Below are positions 49,544 through 59,293 of a stretch of 64,000 nt of DNA, piece by piece. This stretch comes from Morella rubra (lineage: Eukaryota > Streptophyta > Magnoliopsida > Fagales > Myricaceae): NCBI GenBank assembly GCA_003952965.2, contig CM025850.1, positions 4,462,083 through 4,526,082 of the forward strand, read 5' to 3'. The first letter of the stretch is position 1, and each line of letters starts with the position of its first letter. Under the pieces are notes generated by a model. That model made no database searches and was not told the DNA's origin. It worked only from the letters and a program-made list of their open reading frames with translations. The position numbers and the translations under genes were made by a program.

Positions 49544-49737
49544 AGTGGTTTATTGCTTGCCACGTGGACATATAAACGAAGTGGCTTGAGCTTCCGTTTC
49601 GAGAATGGAGGGAAGTCTGACGGATGGGTTTTTTTTTTCAAAGGTCGAAAATATGAGGGTGTTTGATTTTAAGTTTGAAAATGAAGGACCTAAATGCAAA
49701 AGTGGTATAAATTTAGGGATTAAAATGCTAATTTCTC

Positions 49738-52057
49738 TAATTTTAATTAATGCTTTTGTTTAGCATGTAACTTGATTGCCTCTGAAGGAAAAGTATGTAA
49801 AAAAACACTTATTTCTACTCATTGTACGTCAAAAAAATAATTACATGCGTCGCATTAAAGAATAGTAATAAATGGGCCGAAGGGCCCACACATCCTACCG
49901 GGGTCCACAGATACTCACCTCTTATATTCCCATTCAATTGGTTGATATGTTTACGGACTTTGGATTATTGTCTTAATTTTGGGCTCTGCGGATTTTTCAA
50001 TGCAAGCCAGGGTTGTTTGGGGGCTATGGCTACAGAAGCCAAAGCTAGGGGGCTTGCGGAGCGCCATGGCTCCCTAGCTCCACAAAATTCTTTCAGAATT
50101 TTTTTTCTCTAATAATAAAATTTTTTTTTTAAAAGATTTTCTCTAATTTTTTTGTATTCTTAATTTCTTACCCCTAAAAATTATTTATGTGTAATTGACC
50201 CCTAACGTTCAATTCTGACTTCATCCTGCCCATGACCCAGATGAGACTAAGAGAAGGTCAAGAGCAAGGGGAGGAAAAAGCCATCCTTCTCTATTTAGAA
50301 TTTTCAAAATAATTATAAAAAAAAAGGGGGCTACGTCTACTAGGGTAGAAAAAGAAGTAGAAGTTAGCTTAGTTGACCGTCTTAACTCTTAATAGAGTTT
50401 TTCAACAAAAAAAAGAAAAAAAAACTCTTAATAGAGTTCTTTTGAAAATTCTAGAGACAAGGACGACTTTTTACCTCCCCTTTGCTCTGACCCCTGCCCA
50501 ATAGACGTAGCCCTTTTTTCCTAAATTTAGAAAGAAGAAAAAAGCTACGTCTAGTCTCCCTAATCCCTATCCCGTTTTACTTTAGCCCAAGTCTTAAGTT
50601 AATTAATTCAAGCTAACATAACATAATTTTGCCACGGAAGGGCTTTGGATAGATGGGGTCCAAGGGGCGGAGGCGGAGGCCGGGACGGCCAGCAGGGGTC
50701 ACTGCCCCCACCACCACCCAAAGAATTTTACAAAACCTGATCTCATGGTCAATCTTTTGACCTTTGACCTCTTAACATTTTGGAAATCCCTCCTCCCTTT
50801 GGTCTATTTAAAAAATTCTAAAAGTTTCTATTTTTACGCCTTAAATTTATAAATCATACTTTTTCCTTGATTTTTTTTTTTAAAAAAAGAAGTTATATTT
50901 CATATATAAAAAATTATTTGGGCTCCCAAAAAATAATTAAACTCTTTAGTTAAAGAATTTTATTATACATAAATGCACCCACAGTTCCTGTGGTATAAGA
51001 AAATTTTAAATTAGTCTATAAAGTAAAGAAAGTTACAAATTAGAAAATGCAGTAAAGTATTCGTAAAAAACACGTCATTTTGTCCATCCTCACCTCTTTC
51101 ATTGATGACATATGCTAACCATAAGTGCTATGTGCTCAAATAGCTCCATAGTTTACTAGCATATGCCGTTAGTAAAAAAGACAAAGATAGACAGCGTGTT
51201 TTTAACGAAAACCTTACTACATAGACTAATTTGTAACTTTCTTTACCTTAGGGACTAATTTATAATTTTCTTAAATGCACCATAAGGACAGTAACATAAA
51301 ATTCTAAATTATTAACTGAAATAAAAAGAAGTTGAAAATTAGTCCATTTAATAAAGTTTCGTCAAAAACACGTCCATCCCCGTTTCTTTTACAAACAGTA
51401 TATGCTAGTCAACACTGACCACAGAGTGCTACATACCCAAATAGACTACGTAGTTTACTAGCATATATTGTTAGTAAAAGAGATAAAAATAGACAGAATG
51501 ACGTATTTTTAACGAAAACTTTACCATATGGACTAATTCGCAACTTTCTTTACCTCGTGGACTAATCTATAAATTTTTTATATCAAAGGAGTTATGAGTG
51601 CATTTATGTCATTTTATTATAACAAATGATTTTTAAATGAGTTTTTGAATATTGAAATTCAAAATTTGGTTCCAAATATAAGAACTTACAAATTTTCTTA
51701 GAGCTTAATAGATAGATTTATTTTTTTTTAAAAAATTATAAATATATTTTGCACACGCATCATATATAATTTTCTCCGCACCTTCTATGAGTCCTTTTAA
51801 CCCCTTTTTACACTTATGAAAGATGAGTGCTATGTTATAGACATGTTTGATAATATCTTCATTGTAAATCTTGACTAACATTTGTAATTTTTTTTTAAGA
51901 AGTATTTGAAATAATATTCTTTAGGTAAAAAAAAAATTAGTTCCCCCTACCAAAGATTAAATCCTAACTCCGCCAGTCATGGTTACAACTAAAATAACAT
52001 AATTTTGAGATCAATCAATATAGAGCAAAATTTAACGATACATTGATCAGAGGGTTA

Positions 52058-52089
<32 letters not shown>

Positions 52090-53060
52090 AGAAAAAGGCC
52101 TGTAAACCACCACAAAACATCAGATGTGGCTTAGTTTTTTGCTGCGTGTAGACAGTAGAACTGCCACATGGTCCACCATGCATCCCACTAATGTGACTGG
52201 ATATAATTTAAATAATAAAATACATATCTTTTTATAAGTTTAAATTTTTAGAATAAATATTATAGGAGCCTTACCAATAGTTCAAAATATGTAATATTTG
52301 ATTAAATTTAAAAATGCAAGGTCAAGTCTTGAATTTCAGAAATGCTCCATCTCATAAAATATTTATTTAGAATAGGATAAAGTGTATAATTAAATTTCAA
52401 ATTTAGAATCTTGACTTTGAGAATATGTGAAATTATTAATTTATTTTAAAAGGTTAAGGTGATAGAAAGAGATAAATTTATTATTTAAATTATATTATCA
52501 CGTGAAGTATAGTGACAAATTCATGGCAACTTGGCAAGAGCTTGAATTATAATTTTAATTAATGCTTTTGTTTAGCATGTAACTTGATTACCTCTGAAGG
52601 AAAAGTACGAAAAAATGTTTGTGAGTGAGAAAACAGTTATCTCTACTCATTGTACTTCAAAAAAATAATTACATGCGTCGCGTCGTTCAGTAATTATATA
52701 CTTTTTTTCCTTGACAATTACGGACTTTCATTTCAACTTTCAGAGACACAGAAGGGGTGCTGAATATAGTCGGGGTTCTAGGGCCGGTTACAAGGCAAAG
52801 AGGCTATAAAGTCTATTACATCATAGAAAAAGGCCCAAAGGGCCCATAAACCAGCAGGTCTTAAAGGATAGTAATAACTGGGCCGAAGGGCCCACACATC
52901 CTACCCGGGTCCACAGATTCCCACCTCTTATATTCCCATTCAATTGGTTGATGTGTTTACGGACTTTGGATTATTGTCTTTATTTTGGGCTCCGCGGATT
53001 TTGGATTATTATCTTAATTTTGGGCTCTGCGGATTTTTCAATGCAAGCCAGAGTTGTTGC
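49738..53060. repeat. Intergenic repeat block B and third partial copy
   Basis: 50000-51600 parallels block A, and its second half (about 50950-51280) is itself repeated at 51270-51600. 52330-53055 parallels 47350-47545 joined to 49740-50010, without the Pack-MULE but with a ~175-bp insertion at about 52685-52862. An (AT)n tract lies at 52063-52088. No gene is seen. Confidence 0.7.
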
Positions 53061-53409
53061 TTTGACCGGGGAATTACGAATGTGTGTTTTTCTTATTAGA
53101 TTAGATCAGATAAGGAATACGTCCCTTTAAGTTTGGTAATATAGAAGAACTGAGCAATGCTTCTTGGGTTGGAACTTGGGGCTCAAAATTCACAAAAATT
53201 TATATGGTCCCGTCTGCGGGCGGAAAATCTTGCAAAGGATTCCAACCAACAGAAAACAACATGCATAAAATCAACTAATTTGATCGGAAGAGCCTAAAGG
53301 TAGACTAAACAACGAGCTAAAATTAGAAAGAGAAGTAGGGGCATTAAATAGATTAAACCGCTGAACTTGAGCAGGACTTCATTAAACATGAATATTAGGA
53401 ATAACAAAG

Positions 53410-53600
53410 ACATGTCACGAAGTTTTTTATGCCAACTAAAATACATCTACATCTAGCATCATGGAGTGAAAGGTGCCGGCTTCTTCCATTGAAACTTAAG
53501 TCGTGGGGCCCTAGAACTTGACAGAAACTCGACTCTCCGGCCTTTGATTGGCTGATCTCATGTAATAGGTCATATGAGAACAAAACCCCTGAAGAAATAA
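53410..53600 (-). pseudogene. NLR relic (MHD to first LRR region)
   Basis: The minus-strand frame reads YDLLHEISQSKAGESSFCQV and FNGRSRHLSLHDA, matching the intact NLRs' IHDLLREI-LSKAGESNFCHV and FNGRSRCLSI. The rest of the gene is missing. It lies outside the duplicated unit and copy 1 has no counterpart, so it is an independent, older NLR fragment 3' of copy 2. Confidence 0.75.
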
Positions 53601-54911
53601 GCCTTCAGAATATAAAAGATCGACCATGCTGGCCAAAGTCTAATCAAACTGTATAAAGCTGCAGTAAACATGTTCAAGTGTAGCTAATAGTTGGAATTCA
53701 CCAACTAATGCAAATCTTAAGCATGAGAACTTGGTTAGGAATATGCTTCATTATTGTAGTATTTTAGGTGTTAGAACTTCCACATTGGATAGAGTTGCTT
53801 TTGTCTTTTGGTTAGTGGTACAATTACTTATGCATTGGAAATTTGTTGGTCGCTATGCGCAAAGTCAATATAAATTGGTTTCAGATTAATTAGTAACTAA
53901 CTTCCAATCGTTAGAATAGGATTTGAACATACAAAGTCGGCTTTATGGTAAGTTTAGCTTGTTTCCTGGTACCAATTATCACTCATGCAAGAGATTAACT
54001 TGGTTCAATCCACTGGATATATGGACTAAGAAGAGATCTTGGGTTATCAGATGTGACAAGGGCCTTCCGAGTGGTTGTCATCTTATTCTAGGAAATGAAG
54101 AAATCCTGCTTATTTTGAAAAGTACAAATAAAAACAGAGGAGAAGTCTGTTGCACAAAAGAGATACTATATGTACAGATAAATGCTCAAAAAATGGGGTC
54201 AGACAGAATGAGACGATGTAGAATGCAGGAAGATGGAGACAATCATATATCTATCTTGCTAATCGAGGTTCCACGTCATCAGGTATGACAATTTTGATAC
54301 TCAAGCTTCAGTGACTGGATTTGTTATCGAAAAAATGCTTATTTGTTTCCAAAACAGTTTGAGAAACCCATGATCAGCAACCTATGGCAGCTATCCACCG
54401 AGGCTTTCAGAATCATCATCTGACGCCAGCAACAGCTAAGAATCTATTGCAGTTTGCATCACTCTGTCAGTTTCCTTTACCTGCATTTTAGGATAGTTAA
54501 AATCAGTGTGCATGAACAATGGCATAAGATGCTGAACAGTATTTACATAGAGTTATTTCTCAGAGGGATTAGGACACTGTTAAGAGAGGAAAGCCCTATT
54601 TTTCCCTTTAAATTGCCTCAGGAAGCACCTCACCATGTTAGCCACCCCTTTTTAGCCACTGAAGACACCTAGGTAGAAAGCAAATCATTCTCAAACCTTA
54701 TATATTTCCCAAGTCAAGGACACGCGTTTCATGTAGACAAGGCTCCTAGAGGGTAAGTTCTCTATCCACTGTACGTTTAAGAGAAGAAAAATAAAAAACA
54801 AAAAAGGAAGTTGCACAGTTAACAGTTTGAATGTAGTAAAATTTCCTCCAACTTTAGCTTGGGTTTAAAATTTTGACCTGCTAATGCAAGCAACAAGATC
54901 AGGTAAGTCAG

Positions 54912-57900
54912 CTACATCCTCTGAACAATTTCATCATTATATATCAAGGGGGGAAAATCGAGAACAATTTCCATTGACAATGCTTTGGATTGAAGTCGTT
55001 TACCTTGTTTGAGGCGCATGGCAGTCGGAGCCTGCAGGACATATCCTTGGAAGAGCTTCAACAAATCTGAATCACCTAGTTTGAATATGTGATACCGCTC
55101 TCCTTCAATACGATACCGTAAACGGACAGTAGTTACTTTCTTGACTTTCCAAAAATCTCGGCCACCCGGTTGCAAACCCAGCACAAATTCTGCCTCCATA
55201 TCATATAAGTCCAGTGTACTGAGGCTTTTAAGGTGCTGGATCCCAGAGGGTAACTCCTTCAGCTGCGGGCATGGTCCGATTTCCAGTTCCTCAAGAAGAG
55301 GCAATGCTCCTCTGTCTATTTTCAGCATCCTTAACCCATCCAACTTTCGAAGTCTGAGCTTCTTGAGTTTTTGAAAGCTACCTTCCTCGAAATGCAGTTC
55401 TTCCCCATCAAAGCCTTGATAGAGGTAAAGAACACTTAAATTAGGTAGAGCCTGGAGGCGTTTGAGTGGATCTTCCACTAACCTTGAGAACTTCAGAACT
55501 AATGTGGCCAGATTCTGAAGCTCGGGAATCCAGTTGGGTAACTTCTCTAGCCGCCCCTCCATCGTTACAATCCCTAAAAACTGAGGCGGAGATGAAATGG
55601 ATTGTAAATCCAGAACCTCATCCTCGGTGATTGAACTTGCAAACAAGTACCTAAGGTGGTCCATATTCTGCAGGGAGGCACACAGAGCCCTCCCATCTTC
55701 TGCAGTCAACTTTGAAACGCCCAACACCCTCAACTGCCGCAATTGTCCCAGCTCCTTGAAAAGACCAGCTCCATGATGATTTGCCTCCAAAAGCGTTAGC
55801 GTTTGCAAGTCCTTCAGACATCCAATCCCCCGGTGTATCTTCACTCCTTTCATTGACTGCAAACTGGTTTCCATTTCCAAGTCATAATAATGGGCCAAAA
55901 GATGTCTCAGCTTATGAAGCCGAAATATCTCGACTGGTAGCTCCCGCACTGGGGTTTCATTAATACTTAACGTCTGTAGGTTCTGCAGCCTACCCACCGA
56001 CTTCGGAAGTACCTTCACTTTTGTCCTCCTCAAACAGAGGTGTTTTAAGTGGAATAAATCCCCCACCTCTTCAGGAAGATGATCGATTAGACAATCTTCA
56101 AATTCAACAAGTTTCAAAAGCTTGAACTTTGTGAACAATTTAACAGTTAACGATCTGGGCATTTCATTCATGCTGAAAAAGAAAATAGAACGAACCCGAG
56201 AACACTCCAAGGCCTGTAAATCATTTTCTCCAACGTCGTGGATTGATAGGCAACGACTACTTCCATTGAAAGTTGAGTCGTTGTCTTCCAGAAAGTGACA
56301 GAAATTCGACTCTCCAGCTTTTGATAGGGTGATTTCACGCAAAAGATCGTGGATTCTGTACTTTCGGAGTACGTCATAATCTAGCTCTCCGAATGCCGGT
56401 TGAACCAAGTTTCTTTGGACGAGCTCCATTAAGTATTCTTCCGCAATCTGTTCCAGTTGTTTGCCCTTCTTTCCTTTAATAAAGCCCTCAGTTACCCATA
56501 GCCGGAATAGTCTTGAATCAGCAATTGAGTAGTCCTCTGGAAAGACACCAAAGTACAGGAAGCAAGGCTTGAGGTAGCAAGGCAAATCATTATAACTGAG
56601 AGAGAGAATGTTCGTAATACTTGTAAGGTGGGGATTACTTTCTAGCTCGGAGCTGAGGCTGTCGTGCAACTTTTGCCACTCCAGGGGAACCTTCTCCTTG
56701 GTGGACAGAAGACCGCCTACGGCCACAATTGCAAGAGGCAGGCCTTCGCATTTTCTCACTATGTCGAGCGACAACCCCATTAACTCTCCAGGACAACACC
56801 CTTGAAACTGTTCGGACTGAAATGCTTTTCTGCAGAACAATTCCCAAGCTTTTTCTTGAGGCAGAGGTTGTACCTTGTAAACTAGATCCAGTGAAGATTC
56901 TTTACAGGAAACGCCAACGTGATCGTTCCGTGTTGTGATGATTATCCTGCTGCCTCTGTTATTCCGTGGCAATGAATGTTTCACCACTTCCCAGAACTCT
57001 ATCTTCCAGACATCGTCAAAAACCACGAGACACCTCTCCTGTTGCAAATATTGCCTCAGCTGGCTAATTAGTGCGATCTCGTCTACCATCTCTAGATACG
57101 TCGGAGCCACGGTCTCTTGTGCCTGGTAGAGCTGCTTTGACATGGCCATGAGTATCTTCTGCATGTTGTATGACTGAGAGACAGTGATCCAAACACGGCA
57201 GTCAAACCATCCCTTCACTGCTTCATTCTCATAGACTTTCCTCGCAAGAGTGGTCTTACCAATACCACCCATGCCCACTATAGAAATCACCGACCGGCGA
57301 GTCGCTCCCGATACCAACCAGCTTACTAGTTCATCCCTCGTAGACTCGATACCCACAACTTCACCTTCCTCAACGAAAAGGGAACCGACACGAGGGTCAT
57401 GCCATGATTCATCATTCATTGCACCGCCACTTGATTCTGGTTGTGATGAAGTAAAGCCATATCTTTCCCTACGTTCCTTGATTTCGCCAACCGATAATTT
57501 GATATCCTGAATCTTGACGGCTACCTCATGACGCGGTTTCAATTTCGTCATCAAGCGACCAGTTTTCCGGAGGAAAGAAGGGAAACCATCCTGATCACGA
57601 CGACGCTGTGCGACGTGAAGAATGTACTCATCTACAACATCTTCAATACGATAGGCTACATCCCTCACCTGTTTCACCCACGCTTTCACCCCATAGCGGA
57701 CATCGCCTTTCCCTACTCTTCCTTCTGCGTCCTTCAGAAAACACTCAATGCTCTCCAGTTCATCTTTAATACTCTCGACTTCCTTGTGGACACCCCTTAG
57801 TAGTTTAGATTCGTGAGCGAGAGACTCGATTAACTTGTTGATGACAAGGGTCACGGCTATATCTGTCATTGTTCCCTCTCCGAATCTAACCTGGTGAACA

Positions 57901-57959
57901 ATATTGATCACACCCTTAGCAAAGAATATTTCTGCTTTGGAGTTTACGGTGATATGCAT
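54912..57959 (-). CDS. CC-NB-LRR disease resistance protein, RPM1-like (copy 2)
   Basis: The longest frame is 1015 residues. The family-like start is ATG 57869 (MTDIAVTLVINKL), giving 985. The domain order is as in copy 1: coiled coil with EDVVDEY, P-loop GMGGIGKTT, kinase-2 LVVFDDVW, GSRIIITTR, GLPLA, IHD in place of MHD, then LRRs. It keeps a longer C-terminus (KLGDSDLLKLFQGYVLQAPT and on to IVQRM) that copy 1 loses by a one-base shift. Most differences from copy 1 are scattered substitutions, including in the LRRs (for example LSLKRTKVK versus LCLRRTKVK) and in the segment between P-loop and kinase-2 (AQTDLEMLDE versus APTYLEMVDE). The frame is intact and the gene is probably functional. 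Its 5' end faces copy 3 across the palindrome centre. Confidence 0.95.
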   Translation of the reverse strand: MHITVNSKAEIFFAKGVINIVHQVRFGEGTMTDIAVTLVINKLIESLAHESKLLRGVHKEVESIKDELESIECFLKDAEGRVGKGDVRYGVKAWVKQVRDVAYRIEDVVDEYILHVAQRRRDQDGFPSFLRKTGRLMTKLKPRHEVAVKIQDIKLSVGEIKERRERYGFTSSQPESSGGAMNDESWHDPRVGSLFVEEGEVVGIESTRDELVSWLVSGATRRSVISIVGMGGIGKTTLARKVYENEAVKGWFDCRVWITVSQSYNMQKILMAMSKQLYQAQETVAPTYLEMVDEIALISQLRQYLQQERCLVVFDDVWKIEFWEVVKHSLPRNNRGSRIIITTRNDHVGVSCKESSLDLVYKVQPLPQEKAWELFCRKAFQSEQFQGCCPGELMGLSLDIVRKCEGLPLAIVAVGGLLSTKEKVPLEWQKLHDSLSSELESNPHLTSITNILSLSYNDLPCYLKPCFLYFGVFPEDYSIADSRLFRLWVTEGFIKGKKGKQLEQIAEEYLMELVQRNLVQPAFGELDYDVLRKYRIHDLLREITLSKAGESNFCHFLEDNDSTFNGSSRCLSIHDVGENDLQALECSRVRSIFFFSMNEMPRSLTVKLFTKFKLLKLVEFEDCLIDHLPEEVGDLFHLKHLCLRRTKVKVLPKSVGRLQNLQTLSINETPVRELPVEIFRLHKLRHLLAHYYDLEMETSLQSMKGVKIHRGIGCLKDLQTLTLLEANHHGAGLFKELGQLRQLRVLGVSKLTAEDGRALCASLQNMDHLRYLFASSITEDEVLDLQSISSPPQFLGIVTMEGRLEKLPNWIPELQNLATLVLKFSRLVEDPLKRLQALPNLSVLYLYQGFDGEELHFEEGSFQKLKKLRLRKLDGLRMLKIDRGALPLLEELEIGPCPQLKELPSGIQHLKSLSTLDLYDMEAEFVLGLQPGGRDFWKVKKVTTVRLRYRIEGERYHIFKLGDSDLLKLFQGYVLQAPTAMRLKQGKRLQSKALSMEIVLDFPPLIYNDEIVQRM

Positions 57960-58221
57960 GCATTACCACATATGTACGAACTCATACTAGCTAAGATAGC
58001 AGTTTTCCTATCGATCGGCAGGTGATCAGTAAGAGCCAAGTCAAGTCGTAGTTCTTCCCTGGAGATCCACTACGTACCTTGGCAATTTTTTTCGTTTACG
58101 GCAGTTAATCTAGACTAATTAGTACTAAAATAAGTATTTAAAAGTAGAATCAGTACTAAAAGTCGGTTGAAAACTTGAACATTCTTTTTTTGAACATTCA
58201 CTCGAGGGTAATGTATCAGAT

Positions 58222-58443
58222 TTGCAAGAGGCCTATGAGGATGATGGTGCACCCTTAGATAGCTACCAGCCTACCTCATTGGGAAAGTGCATGGCAGCTG
58301 AGTCCATTGGGAAGGTAATTAATGGTATCTTTGACGCTTATTATGATGTTCTTCGAAAGAGAAATAACAATCTACTTAAGATTTCTGATCATGAGATGAG
58401 TGTCAACGATGTGGGTCACAGCAAAAGAAAAGAACAAGATTAA
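58222..58443 (+). other. Unrecognised 73-codon ORF divergent from NLR copy 2
   Basis: An open frame (QEAYEDDGAPLDSYQPTSLG, then KVINGIFDAYYDVLRKR, ending KRKEQD) lies about 350 bp upstream of the NLR start on the opposite strand. The first ATG inside it is at codon 24; the frame is open upstream without an ATG nearby. The amino-acid content looks protein-like, but copy 1 has a truncating one-base loss and three replacements. It may be an exon relic of a displaced gene. No family is recognised. Confidence 0.35.
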
Positions 58444-58798
58444 CGTAGAAATAAAGAAACCATGGGAGATTGGCGCGCGACAAGACGAGGGAGAGGCTGA
58501 GAGCAGTTGGAATTTTGACCCAGAAACCAAAATGCACGTGCTAGATTAACGAGGGGTTGGCGACAAGAGATCATAACACATACCTTAATTAATAAGCTGT
58601 TGCTATTCTGCCAACCCATCTTTTTTATTGCAAGCCTTATAAATTATATCAAATCACTGTTCAAAATGTCGAAAAAAAATATACAAGATTGACTCTCAAA
58701 ACCTCATAGGTGCTATCAACTATTTGAAGCCACGCTCCGAGCCTTTAGTTAGGTGAGGTGCAAGTGGGTAAGTTAGTTTGGACACCCAGTTTAAAAAA

Positions 58799-59293
58799 AG
58801 GCGAAATTACATCGGGGGCCTTTGTGGTATCACAAAATTGCAATTAAGTCTTTGATGTAACGATTTAGACATTTGACTCCCTGAGGTATTGGTTTTTTAA
58901 AAAACAAGCCCATCCGTCTATTTCCGTCCCAACACGTTAATGGCAATCCCCCGTTAAGCCTATCACGTCGCGTCACATGTCCTGTCTTGCTTAATTCAGT
59001 CTGCACGGCTGGGTTGTCCTGGTCGGTCAGTCTATCTGGCCACTGGTCGATCGGTCTTCCCTGTCCCTGCTCGGTCAATATTACTAGTCGGTCGATCGGC
59101 CTGCCCTGATGATCAGCAGCGCATTGGTCGAACAGAACATGTGGCGCGACGTGAAATTGACATTAACGTGTTGGGACGGATGAACTTTTTTTAAAAAAAA
59201 TCAATACCTCAGAGAGTCAAATGTTAAATCGTTACCTCAGGGGCTTAATTGCAACTTTGTGATATAATAGGAGCCCCAGGTGCAGTTTCGCCT
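58799..59293. mobile_element. 495-bp MITE with long inverted repeats (copy-2 specific)
   Basis: The ends AGGCGAAATTACA and, inverted, AGGCGAAACTGCA continue as a ~170-bp inverted repeat (TTGCAATTAAG, GAGGTATTG, CCGTCCCAACACGTTAATG, CACGTCGCG). The NLR unit copy 1 site at about 42503 is empty. The flanks are A-rich so the target duplication is unreadable. The core has CGATCG-rich palindromic repeats and no gene. Confidence 0.85.

Larger units (their letters stand above)
47546..49737. mobile_element. Pack-MULE-like element carrying two host gene fragments
   Basis: Inverted repeats of about 110 bp bound a 2.2-kb block: left 47546-47665 and right 49612-49737. They share CATTTTAAT, TTTATA.CACTTTTGCATTTAG.TCCTT.ATTTTCAAA and ATATTTTCGACCTTTGA when the right arm is inverted. 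The right outer end reads GAGAAATTAGC inverted; the left outer end has lost a few bases. The paralogous stretch 52520-52570 runs straight through (GCTTGAATTATAATTTTAATTAATGC) with no element, which is a direct empty site. The interior holds a DUF4408-type first exon and exons of an inactive ubiquitin-hydrolase-like gene. The 9-bp TSD is blurred (TAATTTTAA on the right only). Confidence 0.8.
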
